From contig NZ_JAPFDR010000006.1 in the NCBI RefSeq assembly GCF_026168755.1, forward strand, positions 1-64,000: a stretch of DNA of 64,000 bases, written 5' to 3'. The notes beneath the pieces are model-generated. The model was given only the letters and a program-made list of their open reading frames with translations. It was not told the DNA's origin and searched no databases. Both the position numbers and the translations under genes were made by a program. Every line of letters starts with the position of its first letter. Within the stretch, counting starts at the first letter, position 1. Of this stretch, positions 45,791-55,273 are shown in pieces. The DNA comes from Clostridium sp. Lineage in GTDB: Bacteria > Bacillota > Clostridia > Clostridiales > Clostridiaceae.

Positions 45791-47386
45791 ATGAGAAAAC
45801 CATTAATTAAAGGAATTTTAAGTTTAACTATGGCAACAATGATGTCTATAACAATGATATCATGTGGGAGTAAAACAAAGGATAATGAAAGTGTAACTAT
45901 TAAGGATGTTTCATTTCCTTTAGAAGAAACAGTAACATTAAAAATGTTAACTCATGCACCTGCAATATCAGAACAAGATCCAAGTAAGAGAGCTATATTT
46001 CAGAGATTAGAAGAAGAAACAAATGTTAAAGTTGATTGGACATGTTATGTTGATGATCAGTTTGGTGATAAAAAGAATTTAGCATTATCTAAAAAGGAAA
46101 CACTACCGGATTTAGTATTCGATGCAGATATGAGTAATTATGATTTACTTCGTTATGCAAAGCAGGGTATTATCACTCCTGTAGAAGATTTAATAGATGA
46201 ATATATGCCAAATCTTTCAGGAATATTAGAGAAAAATCCAGATTATAGAAAGATGATTACTGCACCAGATGGACATATATATTCTTTTCCATGGATAGAA
46301 GAATTAGGTACAGGAAAAGAAGCTATTCAATCTGTGTCTAATATTCCTTATATAAATAAAAAATGGTTAGATCAATTGGGATTAGAGGTTCCAGATACTA
46401 TAGAAGAATTAGAGAATGCGTTAAAGGCATTTAAAGAAAATATACCAGATTCTATTCCTATGTCATTTATTTTAAATAATGGGGGTGAAGATCCAAGTGT
46501 ATTATTAGGTGCTTTTGGATATGGAGATAATGGTGATCACTATATAGTAACTAATGATAAAGAAGTTATATACTCAACAGTTCAAGAAGATTATAAAGAG
46601 GGAGTTGAGTGGCTACACAGTTTACAAGAGGCTGGTCTTATAGATGCAGAGGCATTTACACAAGATTGGTCAACATATGTAAATAAAGGGAAAAATAATA
46701 AATATGGTTTATTTTTCTCTTGGGATAGTGCAAATATAGTATCTAACGTTGAAGATTATGTTCCACTTCCAGCATTATCTGGGCCAGATGGACAAAAAAA
46801 TATTACTAGATGGAATTCATATGGATTTCAAGTTGGTAGATCTGTTATAACAACTGCAAATAAAAATTTAGAGTTAACAGCAAAATGGGTGGATAAATTA
46901 TATGAACCACTTCAATCAATTCAAGATAATTGGGGAACTTATGGAGAAGAAAATAAACAAAATATATTTGAGTTAAAAGAAGATGGAACATTGGCTCATT
47001 TAGATTTAGAAGGAGCTTCACCTTGGGAAACAAGAGCTAATCAATATGTAGGTGGGCCACTAGCAGTTCTTAATGAATATTATGGAGTTTATACAACATG
47101 CCCAGAAGATGCACAAAGTAGATTAGATATTTTACATTCAAATTATGTAGATTACATGAATGCAGATTACATTTATCCATTAGTATTTATGTCTATTGAA
47201 GATACAGAATCATTAACTCAATATGAAACTGCTATAAGAGGATATACAGATCGTAAAAGGGCTGAATGGATACTTAATGGTGGAATTGAAGAAGAATGGG
47301 ATTCATATTTAGGAGAGATGGAAAAGTTAGGATTATCTAAGGCTTTAGAAATTAAACAAAAATATTTTGATGAATATTATAAATAA
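45791..47386 (+). CDS. ABC solute-binding lipoprotein for oligosaccharides
   Basis: The 531-residue protein has a lipoprotein signal (lipobox with Cys25 in MISCGSK) and then an LplA-type solute-binding fold: EETNVKVDWTCYVDD, TLPDLVFDADMSNY, GHIYSFPWIEE and WLDQLGLEVPDTIEEL. It should bind an oligosaccharide outside the cell and pass it to the two permeases upstream. Aromatic residues (Trp, Tyr, Phe) typical of sugar binding are abundant. It ends the importer part of the operon; the GH32 gene follows after 90 bases. Confidence 0.93.
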   Translation: MRKPLIKGILSLTMATMMSITMISCGSKTKDNESVTIKDVSFPLEETVTLKMLTHAPAISEQDPSKRAIFQRLEEETNVKVDWTCYVDDQFGDKKNLALSKKETLPDLVFDADMSNYDLLRYAKQGIITPVEDLIDEYMPNLSGILEKNPDYRKMITAPDGHIYSFPWIEELGTGKEAIQSVSNIPYINKKWLDQLGLEVPDTIEELENALKAFKENIPDSIPMSFILNNGGEDPSVLLGAFGYGDNGDHYIVTNDKEVIYSTVQEDYKEGVEWLHSLQEAGLIDAEAFTQDWSTYVNKGKNNKYGLFFSWDSANIVSNVEDYVPLPALSGPDGQKNITRWNSYGFQVGRSVITTANKNLELTAKWVDKLYEPLQSIQDNWGTYGEENKQNIFELKEDGTLAHLDLEGASPWETRANQYVGGPLAVLNEYYGVYTTCPEDAQSRLDILHSNYVDYMNADYIYPLVFMSIEDTESLTQYETAIRGYTDRKRAEWILNGGIEEEWDSYLGEMEKLGLSKALEIKQKYFDEYYK

Positions 47387-47476
47387 TTAGGGCAATAGGG
47401 GATATATTGAAAGTTAAATATGATTATGAAGTTAATATATCCTCTACAATGTTCTAGCAGTATGGGAGAAGTGTTT

Positions 47477-48946
47477 ATGGAAAATAAATCGATTTTAGAA
47501 AGAGCAAGAAAATATGAAGATAATAATATAAAAAATATATTGAAAGAAGAAAAGCAAGAATTTCACTTATGTGCACCTATAGGATGGATAAATGATCCAA
47601 ATGGGTTTTCGACTTTCAAAGGAGAGTATCATCTGTTTTATCAATATCATCCATATGGAACATATTGGGGACCGATGCATTGGGGACATAGTAAGTCAAA
47701 AGATTTTATTAAGTGGGAACAGTTACCTATTGCTATTGCACCAGATGAAAAGTATGATGAGTCAGGATGCTTTTCGGGGAGTGCAGTAGAAGCTGATGGG
47801 AAGCATATACTTATGTATACTGGAGTATTAGAAAAGGTAGATAATAGTGGAAGTAAAATTGTTAGGCAAACTCAATGTATAGCAGTTGGAGATGGAATAA
47901 ATTATGAAAAGTTAGATTGCAATCCAGTAATAACTCATGAACAATTACCAGAAGGAAGTAGCAAAGAAGATTTTAGAGATCCAAAGATTTGGAAAGAAGG
48001 TGAATGGTTTTACTCAGTCATTGCAAGTAGAGCTGCTGATAATAGTGGACAAATACTTATGTATAAATCAAAGGATTTAAAAGTATGGAAATTAGTAACT
48101 GTACTTGATAAGAGTGAAAATAAGATAGGAACTATGTGGGAATGTCCAGATTTTTTTGAACTTGATAAAGAACATGTTCTTATAATTTCACCAATGGAGG
48201 TTAGAGCTAATGAAAAAGGATATCATAATGGACATAACTCCATTTTTATAACAGGAAATTATAATAAAGAAAATAATGTTTTTGAAAGAAGGACAGAAGA
48301 ACTTATAGATGGAGGATTAGACTTTTATGCACCACAAACTTTAGAAACTAAAGATGGAAGGCGTATAATGATAGGATGGATGCAAACTTGGGAAAATAAA
48401 ATAGTTCCAGATGAGTTTAAATGGTGTGGAATGATGACTATACCAAGAGAGCTTAATTTAAGGGAGGGAATGGTTATTCAAGCCCCTGTTAGGGAGTTAA
48501 GCAATTATCATAAAAATACTATTAAATATGAAAATATTGAAGTACAAGATGAAATATCTTTAGAGGGAATAAGTGGTAGAATATTAGATTTAACATTAGA
48601 GATTGATGCAAAAGACAGTAAGGAGTTTATAATAAGGTTGGCAAAAGATGATGAACATGAAACTTTAATAAATTATAATCCAATTCATAATTTACTTACT
48701 TTTGACAGAAGTTATTCTGGAAAACTTAAAAATATGATTCATAAAAGAGATATGAGAATTAAAGGTTCAGAAAGTAAAATTAAGCTTAGAATTGTATTAG
48801 ATAGATATTCAGCAGAGATATTTATTAATGATGGTCAGCAAACAATGACATCAACATTTTATACACCATTAGATGCTCAAAATATTACTTTTGAGTCAAA
48901 TGGAAAATCAATTATTAATGTTGAAAAGCACGATATAGTTCTTTAA
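47477..48946 (+). CDS. Cytosolic GH32 beta-fructosidase (sucrose/fructan hydrolase)
   Basis: The 489-residue enzyme cleaves fructosyl bonds. The GH32 triad is present: nucleophile Asp40 in GWINDPNG, the transition-state motif FRDP at 166-169, and acid/base Glu222 in WECPDFF. A C-terminal beta-sandwich follows (FINDGQQTMTS). No signal peptide, so it acts in the cytosol on imported sugar. I choose the ATG at 47477 because GGGAGAAG at 47464-47471 precedes it; upstream in-frame starts have no site. Substrate could be sucrose or short fructans. Confidence 0.92.
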   Translation: MENKSILERARKYEDNNIKNILKEEKQEFHLCAPIGWINDPNGFSTFKGEYHLFYQYHPYGTYWGPMHWGHSKSKDFIKWEQLPIAIAPDEKYDESGCFSGSAVEADGKHILMYTGVLEKVDNSGSKIVRQTQCIAVGDGINYEKLDCNPVITHEQLPEGSSKEDFRDPKIWKEGEWFYSVIASRAADNSGQILMYKSKDLKVWKLVTVLDKSENKIGTMWECPDFFELDKEHVLIISPMEVRANEKGYHNGHNSIFITGNYNKENNVFERRTEELIDGGLDFYAPQTLETKDGRRIMIGWMQTWENKIVPDEFKWCGMMTIPRELNLREGMVIQAPVRELSNYHKNTIKYENIEVQDEISLEGISGRILDLTLEIDAKDSKEFIIRLAKDDEHETLINYNPIHNLLTFDRSYSGKLKNMIHKRDMRIKGSESKIKLRIVLDRYSAEIFINDGQQTMTSTFYTPLDAQNITFESNGKSIINVEKHDIVL

Positions 48947-48973
48947 TTTAGTAGTGAAAGTGGTGAGTTTATT

Positions 48974-49915
48974 ATGAAAAATGTTATATGCCCTGGTGAG
49001 GTACTTATAGATTTTGTAGCATTGGATGTAGGGAAAAGTTTAAAAGAAACAAATAAATTTATAAAAAAAGCTGGTGGAGCACCTGCTAATGTTTCAGCAG
49101 CTATTTCTAAGCTAGGAGCAAAAGCATACTTTTGTGGAACAGTAGGAAATGATGCATTTGGTGAATTTTTAGAAGATACATTAAAAAAGAATAATGTAAA
49201 TACAGATCTTATGTTTAAGTTAAAAAATAATACTACATTTGCATTTGTTTCATTAATGGAAGATGGTGAAAGAGATTTTGAATTTTCAAGAGATGCTGAT
49301 GAGTGTTTGACATTTGATATGATAAAAGATAAATTGGAAAAATTTGATTTGTACCATTTTGGAAGTGCCACCGCATTTCTTGGAGGAAGTCTAAGAGATA
49401 CCTATTATAAATTAAAAGAATACGCAAAAGAGAATAATAAATTAATATCCTTTGATGCAAATTATAGAAAGAGTTTATTTGGAAATGCTAAGAGTGAGTT
49501 TATTAAGTGTTGTAAGGAGTTTATTCAAGATAGCAATATAGTTAAACTAAGTGAGGAAGAGGCTCAATTAATTAGTGGAATAGATGATATTAAAGAAGCA
49601 AGTCAATATATAGTAGGGCTAGGTTGTGAGAATCTTATTGTAACATTAGGAAAGAGAGGATCACTTTTAACAAATAAAGAAAAGCAAGTGTTAATTCCAA
49701 CTAAGGAGTTAAAGATGAAAGATGCAACAGGAGCTGGTGATGCTTTTATGGGAGCAGTTCTTGCACAAGTCCTTAATGAACCAGAAAGAGATATTGAGGA
49801 AATTGTTAAACTTTCAAATATAGTAGGAGGGATAACAACAACTAAAATAGGAGCACTTGATTCAATTCCAACATGGGATGAAGTTTTCAAATATATTGAG
49901 AAAATAAATGAATAG
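48974..49915 (+). CDS. scrK: Fructokinase (PfkB family)
   Basis: The 313-residue kinase phosphorylates fructose released by the GH32 upstream. PfkB signatures are AGGAPANVSAAISKLG near 33-48 and DATGAGDAFMGAV, with catalytic base Asp256. Length is normal. It follows the GH32 gene by 27 bases, has GTGGTGA as a ribosome binding site, and ends at a terminator. The gene name follows sucrose loci of the same layout. Confidence 0.92.
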   Translation: MKNVICPGEVLIDFVALDVGKSLKETNKFIKKAGGAPANVSAAISKLGAKAYFCGTVGNDAFGEFLEDTLKKNNVNTDLMFKLKNNTTFAFVSLMEDGERDFEFSRDADECLTFDMIKDKLEKFDLYHFGSATAFLGGSLRDTYYKLKEYAKENNKLISFDANYRKSLFGNAKSEFIKCCKEFIQDSNIVKLSEEEAQLISGIDDIKEASQYIVGLGCENLIVTLGKRGSLLTNKEKQVLIPTKELKMKDATGAGDAFMGAVLAQVLNEPERDIEEIVKLSNIVGGITTTKIGALDSIPTWDEVFKYIEKINE

Positions 49916-49929
49916 ATGTTAACTTAATG

Positions 49930-49980
49930 TGAAGTACTTTTTATATACATAGTTAGATGGAATTAAGTACTTCATTTTTT
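49930..49980 (+). terminator. Terminator after the fructokinase gene
   Basis: TGAAGTACTT and AAGTACTTCA form a perfect 10-bp stem around a 25-base loop, followed by six T residues. It separates the cytosolic part of the locus from the secreted GH32. Confidence 0.8.
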
Positions 49981-50034
49981 ATTATTTAAATATTATTGAT
50001 TAGAGAAATTAATTTTGGAAAAAGGATGATTAAT

Positions 50035-51510
50035 ATGAAATATAAGATTTTATTGACTATATTAAGTATTACTATATTATGTGGTTGCAGTAATTTTGCA
50101 GAGATAAACAATGATAACGAAAGTATATCAATATTTCCTAAAAGGGAAGAAAGTTGGGTTGGAGATCCTATGCCATATTACGATGAAGAAAAGTTTAATA
50201 TATTTTACTTAGAGGATTTAAGAGATGGTGATGTTGGATTTCATCCATGGAGCTTATTTACAACTAATAATTTTTATGAATATGATGATATAGGAGAGGT
50301 AATACCATATTCTAAAAATACTCAAGATCAAGATTTGGCATTAGGAACAGGTTCTGTTATAAAAGATAATAATGGCTTATATCATGCGTTTTATACAGGA
50401 CATAATCCTAATAAGATGCCAAAAGAGGCTATTATGCATGCTACAAGCGAAGATAAGATAAATTGGACTAAAATACCTGAAGATACATTTTTTGCGTCAG
50501 AACAATATAGTAGTGATGATTTTAGGGATCCATATGTAATTTATAATGAAGATTATAATGAATATTGGATGTTAATAACTACAAGAAAAGATAATGTTGG
50601 AGTAATAGCACTATATACATCTGATGATTTAAAAATATGGGAAGATCAAGGTGTGTTTTTTACAAATGATATGGGAACAGATTCTAACTTAGAATGTCCA
50701 ACGTTAATTAAATATGGAGGGTATTGGTATCTTTCTTTTTCGGACCAATGGCCAAATCGAGTAACGCATTATAGAATTGCAAGTGATTCAAAAGGAGAAT
50801 TTAATATTCCTAAAATGGATCATTTTGATGGAAAAGGATTTTATGCTGGTAGAATGGAAAAGGACTCTGAGAATTTATATATATTTGGATGGACACCTAC
50901 AAAGGAGATGTATAGTGATTCAGAGAATTATGACTGGGCAGGCAATTTAGTTGTCCATCAACTTATGCAAGGTAAAAATGGAGAATTATATCCAGTGCCA
51001 ATATATAATGTTGTAGAAAAGATAAAAAAGGATACTAAGATAAATTTAATAGAACATAGCGAAACTGTAATTAAAAATAATGATACTTATAAATTTGCTG
51101 GTGAGGAGTATGAGTTTGCGAAATTTGATTCAATTGATGGTATAAATAAGATTACAGGTAAGATAAATTTAAATTCAGATAGCGGTAAATTTGGATTTAT
51201 GTTTGATGTTGATGAAAATAATCTTGGAAGTTTGAATATTGTATTCGATATAAAAAAACAAGAGATTCAATTTTATAATACATTAACTAACAATATATCA
51301 AATTTAGAAGCGCAATCGAATATTCCTTTTAAGTTTAATGATAAAAGTTCAATAGATTTTACTATTTTAATTGATGATAGTGTTGTGGTTATTTATGTAA
51401 ATGATGAAGTTGTATTAAGTAATAGAATGTTTTTAGCTCAAGGGTCACAATGGGGAGTGTTTTCAATTGACAATGACGTTATATTTGAAAACATAAAACT
51501 AAGTAAATAA
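50035..51510 (+). CDS. Secreted GH32 lipoprotein (levanase/fructanase-like)
   Basis: The 491-residue protein has a lipoprotein signal (lipobox LCGC, Cys18) and a GH32-type five-blade fold. Candidate catalytic residues are Asp44 in WVGDPMPYY, RDP at 164-166 in DFRDPYV, and Glu220 in NLECPTLIK. The first motif differs from the usual WMNDPNG, so specificity may differ. A C-terminal beta-sandwich is visible (FTILIDDSVVVIYVNDE). AAAGGATG precedes the ATG at 50035. It would trim fructans at the cell surface and feed the ABC importer. Confidence 0.85.
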   Translation: MKYKILLTILSITILCGCSNFAEINNDNESISIFPKREESWVGDPMPYYDEEKFNIFYLEDLRDGDVGFHPWSLFTTNNFYEYDDIGEVIPYSKNTQDQDLALGTGSVIKDNNGLYHAFYTGHNPNKMPKEAIMHATSEDKINWTKIPEDTFFASEQYSSDDFRDPYVIYNEDYNEYWMLITTRKDNVGVIALYTSDDLKIWEDQGVFFTNDMGTDSNLECPTLIKYGGYWYLSFSDQWPNRVTHYRIASDSKGEFNIPKMDHFDGKGFYAGRMEKDSENLYIFGWTPTKEMYSDSENYDWAGNLVVHQLMQGKNGELYPVPIYNVVEKIKKDTKINLIEHSETVIKNNDTYKFAGEEYEFAKFDSIDGINKITGKINLNSDSGKFGFMFDVDENNLGSLNIVFDIKKQEIQFYNTLTNNISNLEAQSNIPFKFNDKSSIDFTILIDDSVVVIYVNDEVVLSNRMFLAQGSQWGVFSIDNDVIFENIKLSK

Positions 51511-51647
51511 ACGAGGGTGATATGATATTTAAAAGCAGTTCCTTAATAGTAGAGCAAGTTCTTTATATCTACTCTCCCTATCTATATATTTAAACTTAAT
51601 ATAATGTTAATGAACTAACCTGGCAGTATGAAGCTAAGATATAAAGC

Positions 51648-51682
51648 AAAGAAGCATTTTTATTTCGAAAAATGCTTCTTTT
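51648..51682. terminator. Bidirectional terminator between GH32 and sucrose phosphorylase
   Basis: AAAGAAGCATTTTT and its complement form a stem of 14 bp around a short loop between convergent genes, with T-rich flanks on both strands. Confidence 0.88.
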
Positions 51683-51691
51683 TCGTATATA

Positions 51692-53155
51692 TTAAAGTGT
51701 GTATAATGATATATCGCCATCATCATTTATATATTTAATTGTTGATTTACTAGTATTTAAATCAACATTTAAAGTACAATATTTATCATCTTTTCTCCAC
51801 GTTAATATGATTTCATCATCATTTGAAGATTCAACTGTAAAATCACCATCAAATGCAGGATAATCATTTCTAAAGTCAATTAATTTAAGTAATCTTTGAA
51901 CTACATCTTGATTATATGATTTATCAATTTCAGATAAAGTAAAGTTATGTCTATTAATTTCACGACCTTCTCCAGTACGAGTAACATTTTCAACATCGTT
52001 CTCACCAGCTAATAATCCAACATAATATACCTGTGGAATACCAGGAGCAAAGAATTGAATTGCTCTTGCAGTTAAGTATGCATCATCATTACATCCTAAA
52101 ACAGAGTAATAAGAACATCTTATTTGATGAACATCAAATCCATCTGGGCTTTTATGAGCATCAGAATGAACTAAGCTTAAGTTTGCGCCATGATCTAAGC
52201 AATGGTTAACAATTTTTCTAGCATCATTTGTTGATACTAAATCATCTAAATCTGGTTTTACAGGAATTCCATCATGACAATCTAACATTGTAAATTGATT
52301 ATGGGGTCTATCCTTTAAGTATTCTGTAATTTGAGAGCTAGATTTATTAACTATTGTGCTAAGAATCATATATGGAAGTATAAAGTCATAAATATAGTTA
52401 CCATACTTAGCTAGCTTAAATTGAGTAGTATAATGAGCATGAACTTCAGGAAGTAAGTCAATATTAAGAGATTTAGCTAAATCAGATATCCAATCTAAGA
52501 ATTTATATATTTCAGGTTCAACAAAGAAGCAGCTAGTACCAAGTTTCTTTATTACATATCCTACAGCATCCAGTCTTACAATTTTAACATTATTTTTATG
52601 GAAGTTTTCAAAGAATTCTTTTAATAATGATCTAACTGATTCAGAATTTATATCAAGATCAATTTGTTCAGATGGAGTTTCTTTACCGAAAGTAGTCCAA
52701 ACAGAAACTTCTTGTCCTTGTATATTGAATGTAGAGTATGGAACTTGTCTACGTAAGAACATTTTATTAATATCTTCTTGAACTGGTTTTCCATCACTCC
52801 AAATTTTATCTAAAGTAATGAATAGATCAGCATACTTTGATTCTTTTCCGTTCTTTAAAAAATCTTGAAAGAATACTGAGTTTTTAGAAATATGATTAAC
52901 CATTAAATCAAGAAGAACATCATGGTTTTCACCTATTTTACGAATATCTTCCCATGTACCAAATTGAGGTTCTATTTCTAAATAAGTAAGAGGTGCAAAA
53001 CCTCTATCCCCTGATGATGGAAATGGAGGAAGTATGTGAATACCACCTTTAAATGTATTTGGAAAATATTTTGTAAGTACATTATCTAATGTTTTTAAGT
53101 CTCCACCAAGGGAATCAGGATAAGTTATAAGTTGAACTTTATTTTTAACTGCCAT
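51692..53155 (-). CDS. gtfA: Sucrose phosphorylase (GH13_18)
   Basis: The 487-residue enzyme converts sucrose and phosphate to glucose 1-phosphate and fructose. Nucleophile Asp196 lies in VRLDAVGY, acid/base Glu237 in LLPEVHAHY, and transition-state Asp295 in LDCHDGIP. HILPPFPSSGDRGFAP and the total length fit this group well. It has no signal, so it works in the cytosol on sucrose brought in without phosphorylation. It lies behind a PfkB kinase in a minus-strand operon. Confidence 0.94.
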   Translation of the reverse strand: MAVKNKVQLITYPDSLGGDLKTLDNVLTKYFPNTFKGGIHILPPFPSSGDRGFAPLTYLEIEPQFGTWEDIRKIGENHDVLLDLMVNHISKNSVFFQDFLKNGKESKYADLFITLDKIWSDGKPVQEDINKMFLRRQVPYSTFNIQGQEVSVWTTFGKETPSEQIDLDINSESVRSLLKEFFENFHKNNVKIVRLDAVGYVIKKLGTSCFFVEPEIYKFLDWISDLAKSLNIDLLPEVHAHYTTQFKLAKYGNYIYDFILPYMILSTIVNKSSSQITEYLKDRPHNQFTMLDCHDGIPVKPDLDDLVSTNDARKIVNHCLDHGANLSLVHSDAHKSPDGFDVHQIRCSYYSVLGCNDDAYLTARAIQFFAPGIPQVYYVGLLAGENDVENVTRTGEGREINRHNFTLSEIDKSYNQDVVQRLLKLIDFRNDYPAFDGDFTVESSNDDEIILTWRKDDKYCTLNVDLNTSKSTIKYINDDGDISLYTL

Positions 53156-53177
53156 TTTAATATCTCCTCTTAATTAA

Positions 53178-54134
53178 CTATATATTATAAAGTGTTTTTA
53201 ATTCTTCTATAGAAGGTAGTTCTGCAATAGCACCTAAATGTTTTAGCTTAAAGGCACTTGTTGCAAAGCCAATATTTAAAGCTTCTTTTAAAGTGTAATT
53301 ACTAGTCATGGCTGTATAGAAACCACCCCAGAAAGCATCTCCAGCACCAGTTGTATCTACGACTTCAGTAGCCAAAGTTTTAAATTTAATAGTTTCAGTA
53401 CCATTAGAAACTATTGCACCATCTTTTCCTAAAGTCATTATTACAAGTTTTGCACCACATTGAATAAACTTTTTTACATGATTTTCAGGGGTATCAGCAC
53501 CAAAAATTCTTTCTGCATCAACTTCTGAAGGTTTTATTATATCTACTTTACCTATAAGACTTTTTATATACTCTATTCCATCGTGTCCTTCTTCCCAAAT
53601 CATTTCATGATAGTTAGGATCAAAGCCTATAAGGATATCATTTTTTCTAGCCTCTTTAATAACTTTTTCAATCATTTTTCTTGATTTTGCTTGAGAAATA
53701 GGCCAACAAGAAAAATGAACTATTTTGCTATTTTTTAATGTTGAATCTATTTCAGAAGTATATTCCAAGTTGTAATCTGCACTACGATAGAAAATAGGTA
53801 GTGGAGTTTCTTTACTTTTAGTTACAAGAACCATACTTGTAGAATTATTAACTCTATTAATTAATTTAGTATTAATATTATTTTTCTTTAAGTTATTAAC
53901 TAAGAAATCACCTAGTCCGTCATTTCCTACACATGAAGTTATAACTGGGTTACCACCAAGTCTTTTTATATTCATAGTTATATTTGCTGGTGAACCACCA
54001 AAAAATCTTGAGTATTTATTACAAGTAAAATTAGTATCATAATCATCAGAAATCATATCTACTAATAATTCTCCAATTGTAAATACATCATTAGTTGTAT
54101 CATGAAATTGTATATTATTACTAAAGTTAAACAT
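53178..54134 (-). CDS. PfkB-family fructokinase-like sugar kinase
   Basis: The 318-residue kinase has FFGGSPANITMNIKRLG and DTTGAGDAFWGGF, the two PfkB signatures with the catalytic Asp. It is first in an operon with sucrose phosphorylase, so fructose is the likely substrate. It would be a second fructokinase beside the one at 48974. Its promoter, on the minus strand, carries a LacI-type operator. AGGAGG precedes the ATG. Confidence 0.9.
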   Translation of the reverse strand: MFNFSNNIQFHDTTNDVFTIGELLVDMISDDYDTNFTCNKYSRFFGGSPANITMNIKRLGGNPVITSCVGNDGLGDFLVNNLKKNNINTKLINRVNNSTSMVLVTKSKETPLPIFYRSADYNLEYTSEIDSTLKNSKIVHFSCWPISQAKSRKMIEKVIKEARKNDILIGFDPNYHEMIWEEGHDGIEYIKSLIGKVDIIKPSEVDAERIFGADTPENHVKKFIQCGAKLVIMTLGKDGAIVSNGTETIKFKTLATEVVDTTGAGDAFWGGFYTAMTSNYTLKEALNIGFATSAFKLKHLGAIAELPSIEELKTLYNI

Positions 54135-54164
54135 TGTTGCCTCCTAATGGTTTTCTATAACTAG

Positions 54165-54193
54165 AGTATAAATATAAAAAATACTTGTGTCAA
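54165..54193 (-). promoter_or_regulatory. Promoter of the kinase/sucrose phosphorylase operon
   Basis: On the minus strand TTGACA (54193-54188), a 17-base spacer and TATACT (54170-54165) form a near-perfect promoter for the PfkB gene. Confidence 0.82.
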
Positions 54194-54203
54194 GCGATTG
54201 ACA
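54188..54203. promoter_or_regulatory. LacI/ScrR-type operator palindrome
   Basis: TGTCAAGCGATTGACA: TGTCAA and TTGACA are exact complements around GCGA, with the central CG usual for LacI-family sites. It covers the -35 box of the minus-strand promoter, so a bound repressor would block it. This form resembles ScrR sites of Firmicutes. Which of the two LacI proteins here binds it is open. Confidence 0.75.
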
Positions 54204-54342
54204 TAAATAAGTTCAATAAAAGTAAGAGTACAATATTTATCTTATTTAAACATTGGTGTTGTAATTAAAGTAATAAATTAGGAGTGAATCATTTATTAGA
54301 AAATATCCAAAAAAATATTTAGAAATATTAAATTTAAAATAT

Positions 54343-54388
54343 AAAAGGCATATTATGATTAATTAATATAACTCATAATATGCCTTTT
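54343..54388. terminator. Terminator of the GntR regulator gene
   Basis: AAAAGGCATATTATGA and TCATAATATGCCTTTT form a perfect 16-bp stem just after the GntR gene on the minus strand, with T-rich text on both sides. Confidence 0.88.
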
Positions 54389-54393
54389 CTTAA

Positions 54394-55101
54394 TTATCTT
54401 ACATATGAGGATTGAAGAAAGAATTGAGTGTTTTTATAGTTATAAGTCAACTTTGAAACATTAAAAGATACACCAGATGGCAAATATATTTGTTCTAATA
54501 CAACCATTGCTGGATCTCCGGGTTCTAAATTTAATATACTAGCAAGATTATCATCTAATTTCTCTAAGTGCAAATATCTATCAGAAAAACCAGGGTTTAA
54601 ATTTAATGCTGTTTTTAAATATTCAAAAATAGACCCTTTTGCGATTTCTTCAGTAAGATATGGTACTATACTTTTTTTATAATAAGCCTCTTCATAACAC
54701 ATTATTTCATCATTTATATATCTTATTCTTTTAACAAGATAAGCATCATCATCAACATCACATTCTATCAATTTTGCAATTTCTTCATCAGCACGTATAA
54801 GATCAAATTCTAAAACCTTTGATGTTATATTAAATTCTTTTAAAGAAGTAGTAAAGCCTTGAGTTATATTCAAATCTATGTAACCACTACGATTTCTTCT
54901 TCTAACAAATATTCCACTTCCTTGAAGTTGATATACAAGACCTTTAGATACTAAAGACTCTATAGCTTTAACAATAGTACTTTTACTTACTTTATATTCG
55001 GCAGCAAGAGTTTCTACTGTAGGTAATTTAGTTCCTTGTGGAAGGTCATTACTATAAATATTATTTTCTATTTCATTTGCAATTATTTGATATTTTAGCA
55101 T
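54394..55101 (-). CDS. GntR/HutC-family regulator (UTRA domain) of the beta-glucoside PTS
   Basis: The 235-residue regulator has an N-terminal winged helix (LPTVETLAAEYKVSKSTIVKAI, in part) and a C-terminal UTRA sensor (YLVKRIRYINDEIMCYEEAYY). I choose the ATG at 55101 because AAAGGGAG precedes it; the in-frame ATG at 55149 adds 16 residues not typical of the family. It is divergent from the PTS gene, and an AATTATAC dyad lies in the PTS promoter spacer. It should repress the PTS/GH1 operon and respond to a phosphorylated glucoside. Confidence 0.9.
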   Translation of the reverse strand: MLKYQIIANEIENNIYSNDLPQGTKLPTVETLAAEYKVSKSTIVKAIESLVSKGLVYQLQGSGIFVRRRNRSGYIDLNITQGFTTSLKEFNITSKVLEFDLIRADEEIAKLIECDVDDDAYLVKRIRYINDEIMCYEEAYYKKSIVPYLTEEIAKGSIFEYLKTALNLNPGFSDRYLHLEKLDDNLASILNLEPGDPAMVVLEQIYLPSGVSFNVSKLTYNYKNTQFFLQSSYVR

Positions 55102-55194
55102 TTTTACTCCCTTTATTACATTAACATATTTATAAGTTAAGTATAGCATAAAGAAAATATGAAGGAAAATATAGAAAATGTTTTCAAAAAAATG

Positions 55195-55223
55195 TTGACA
55201 AATTATACTGGTATAATTATAAT
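55195..55223 (+). promoter_or_regulatory. Promoter of the PTS EIIBCA/GH1 operon
   Basis: TTGACA at 55195-55200, a 17-base spacer and TATAAT at 55218-55223 match the vegetative consensus exactly. So strong a promoter fits tight control by a repressor. Confidence 0.88.
55201..55218. promoter_or_regulatory. GntR-type operator palindrome
   Basis: AATTATAC and GTATAATT are exact reverse complements around TG and fill the spacer between -35 and -10. A repressor here would block RNA polymerase. The divergent GntR/UTRA gene is the likely binder. A second dyad, CATACAA/TTGTATG at 55229-55247, lies at the start of the transcript. Confidence 0.8.
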
Positions 55224-55273
55224 TTAATCATACAATTTTATTGTATGATGACAAAATGTTTGGAGGAGTATAT

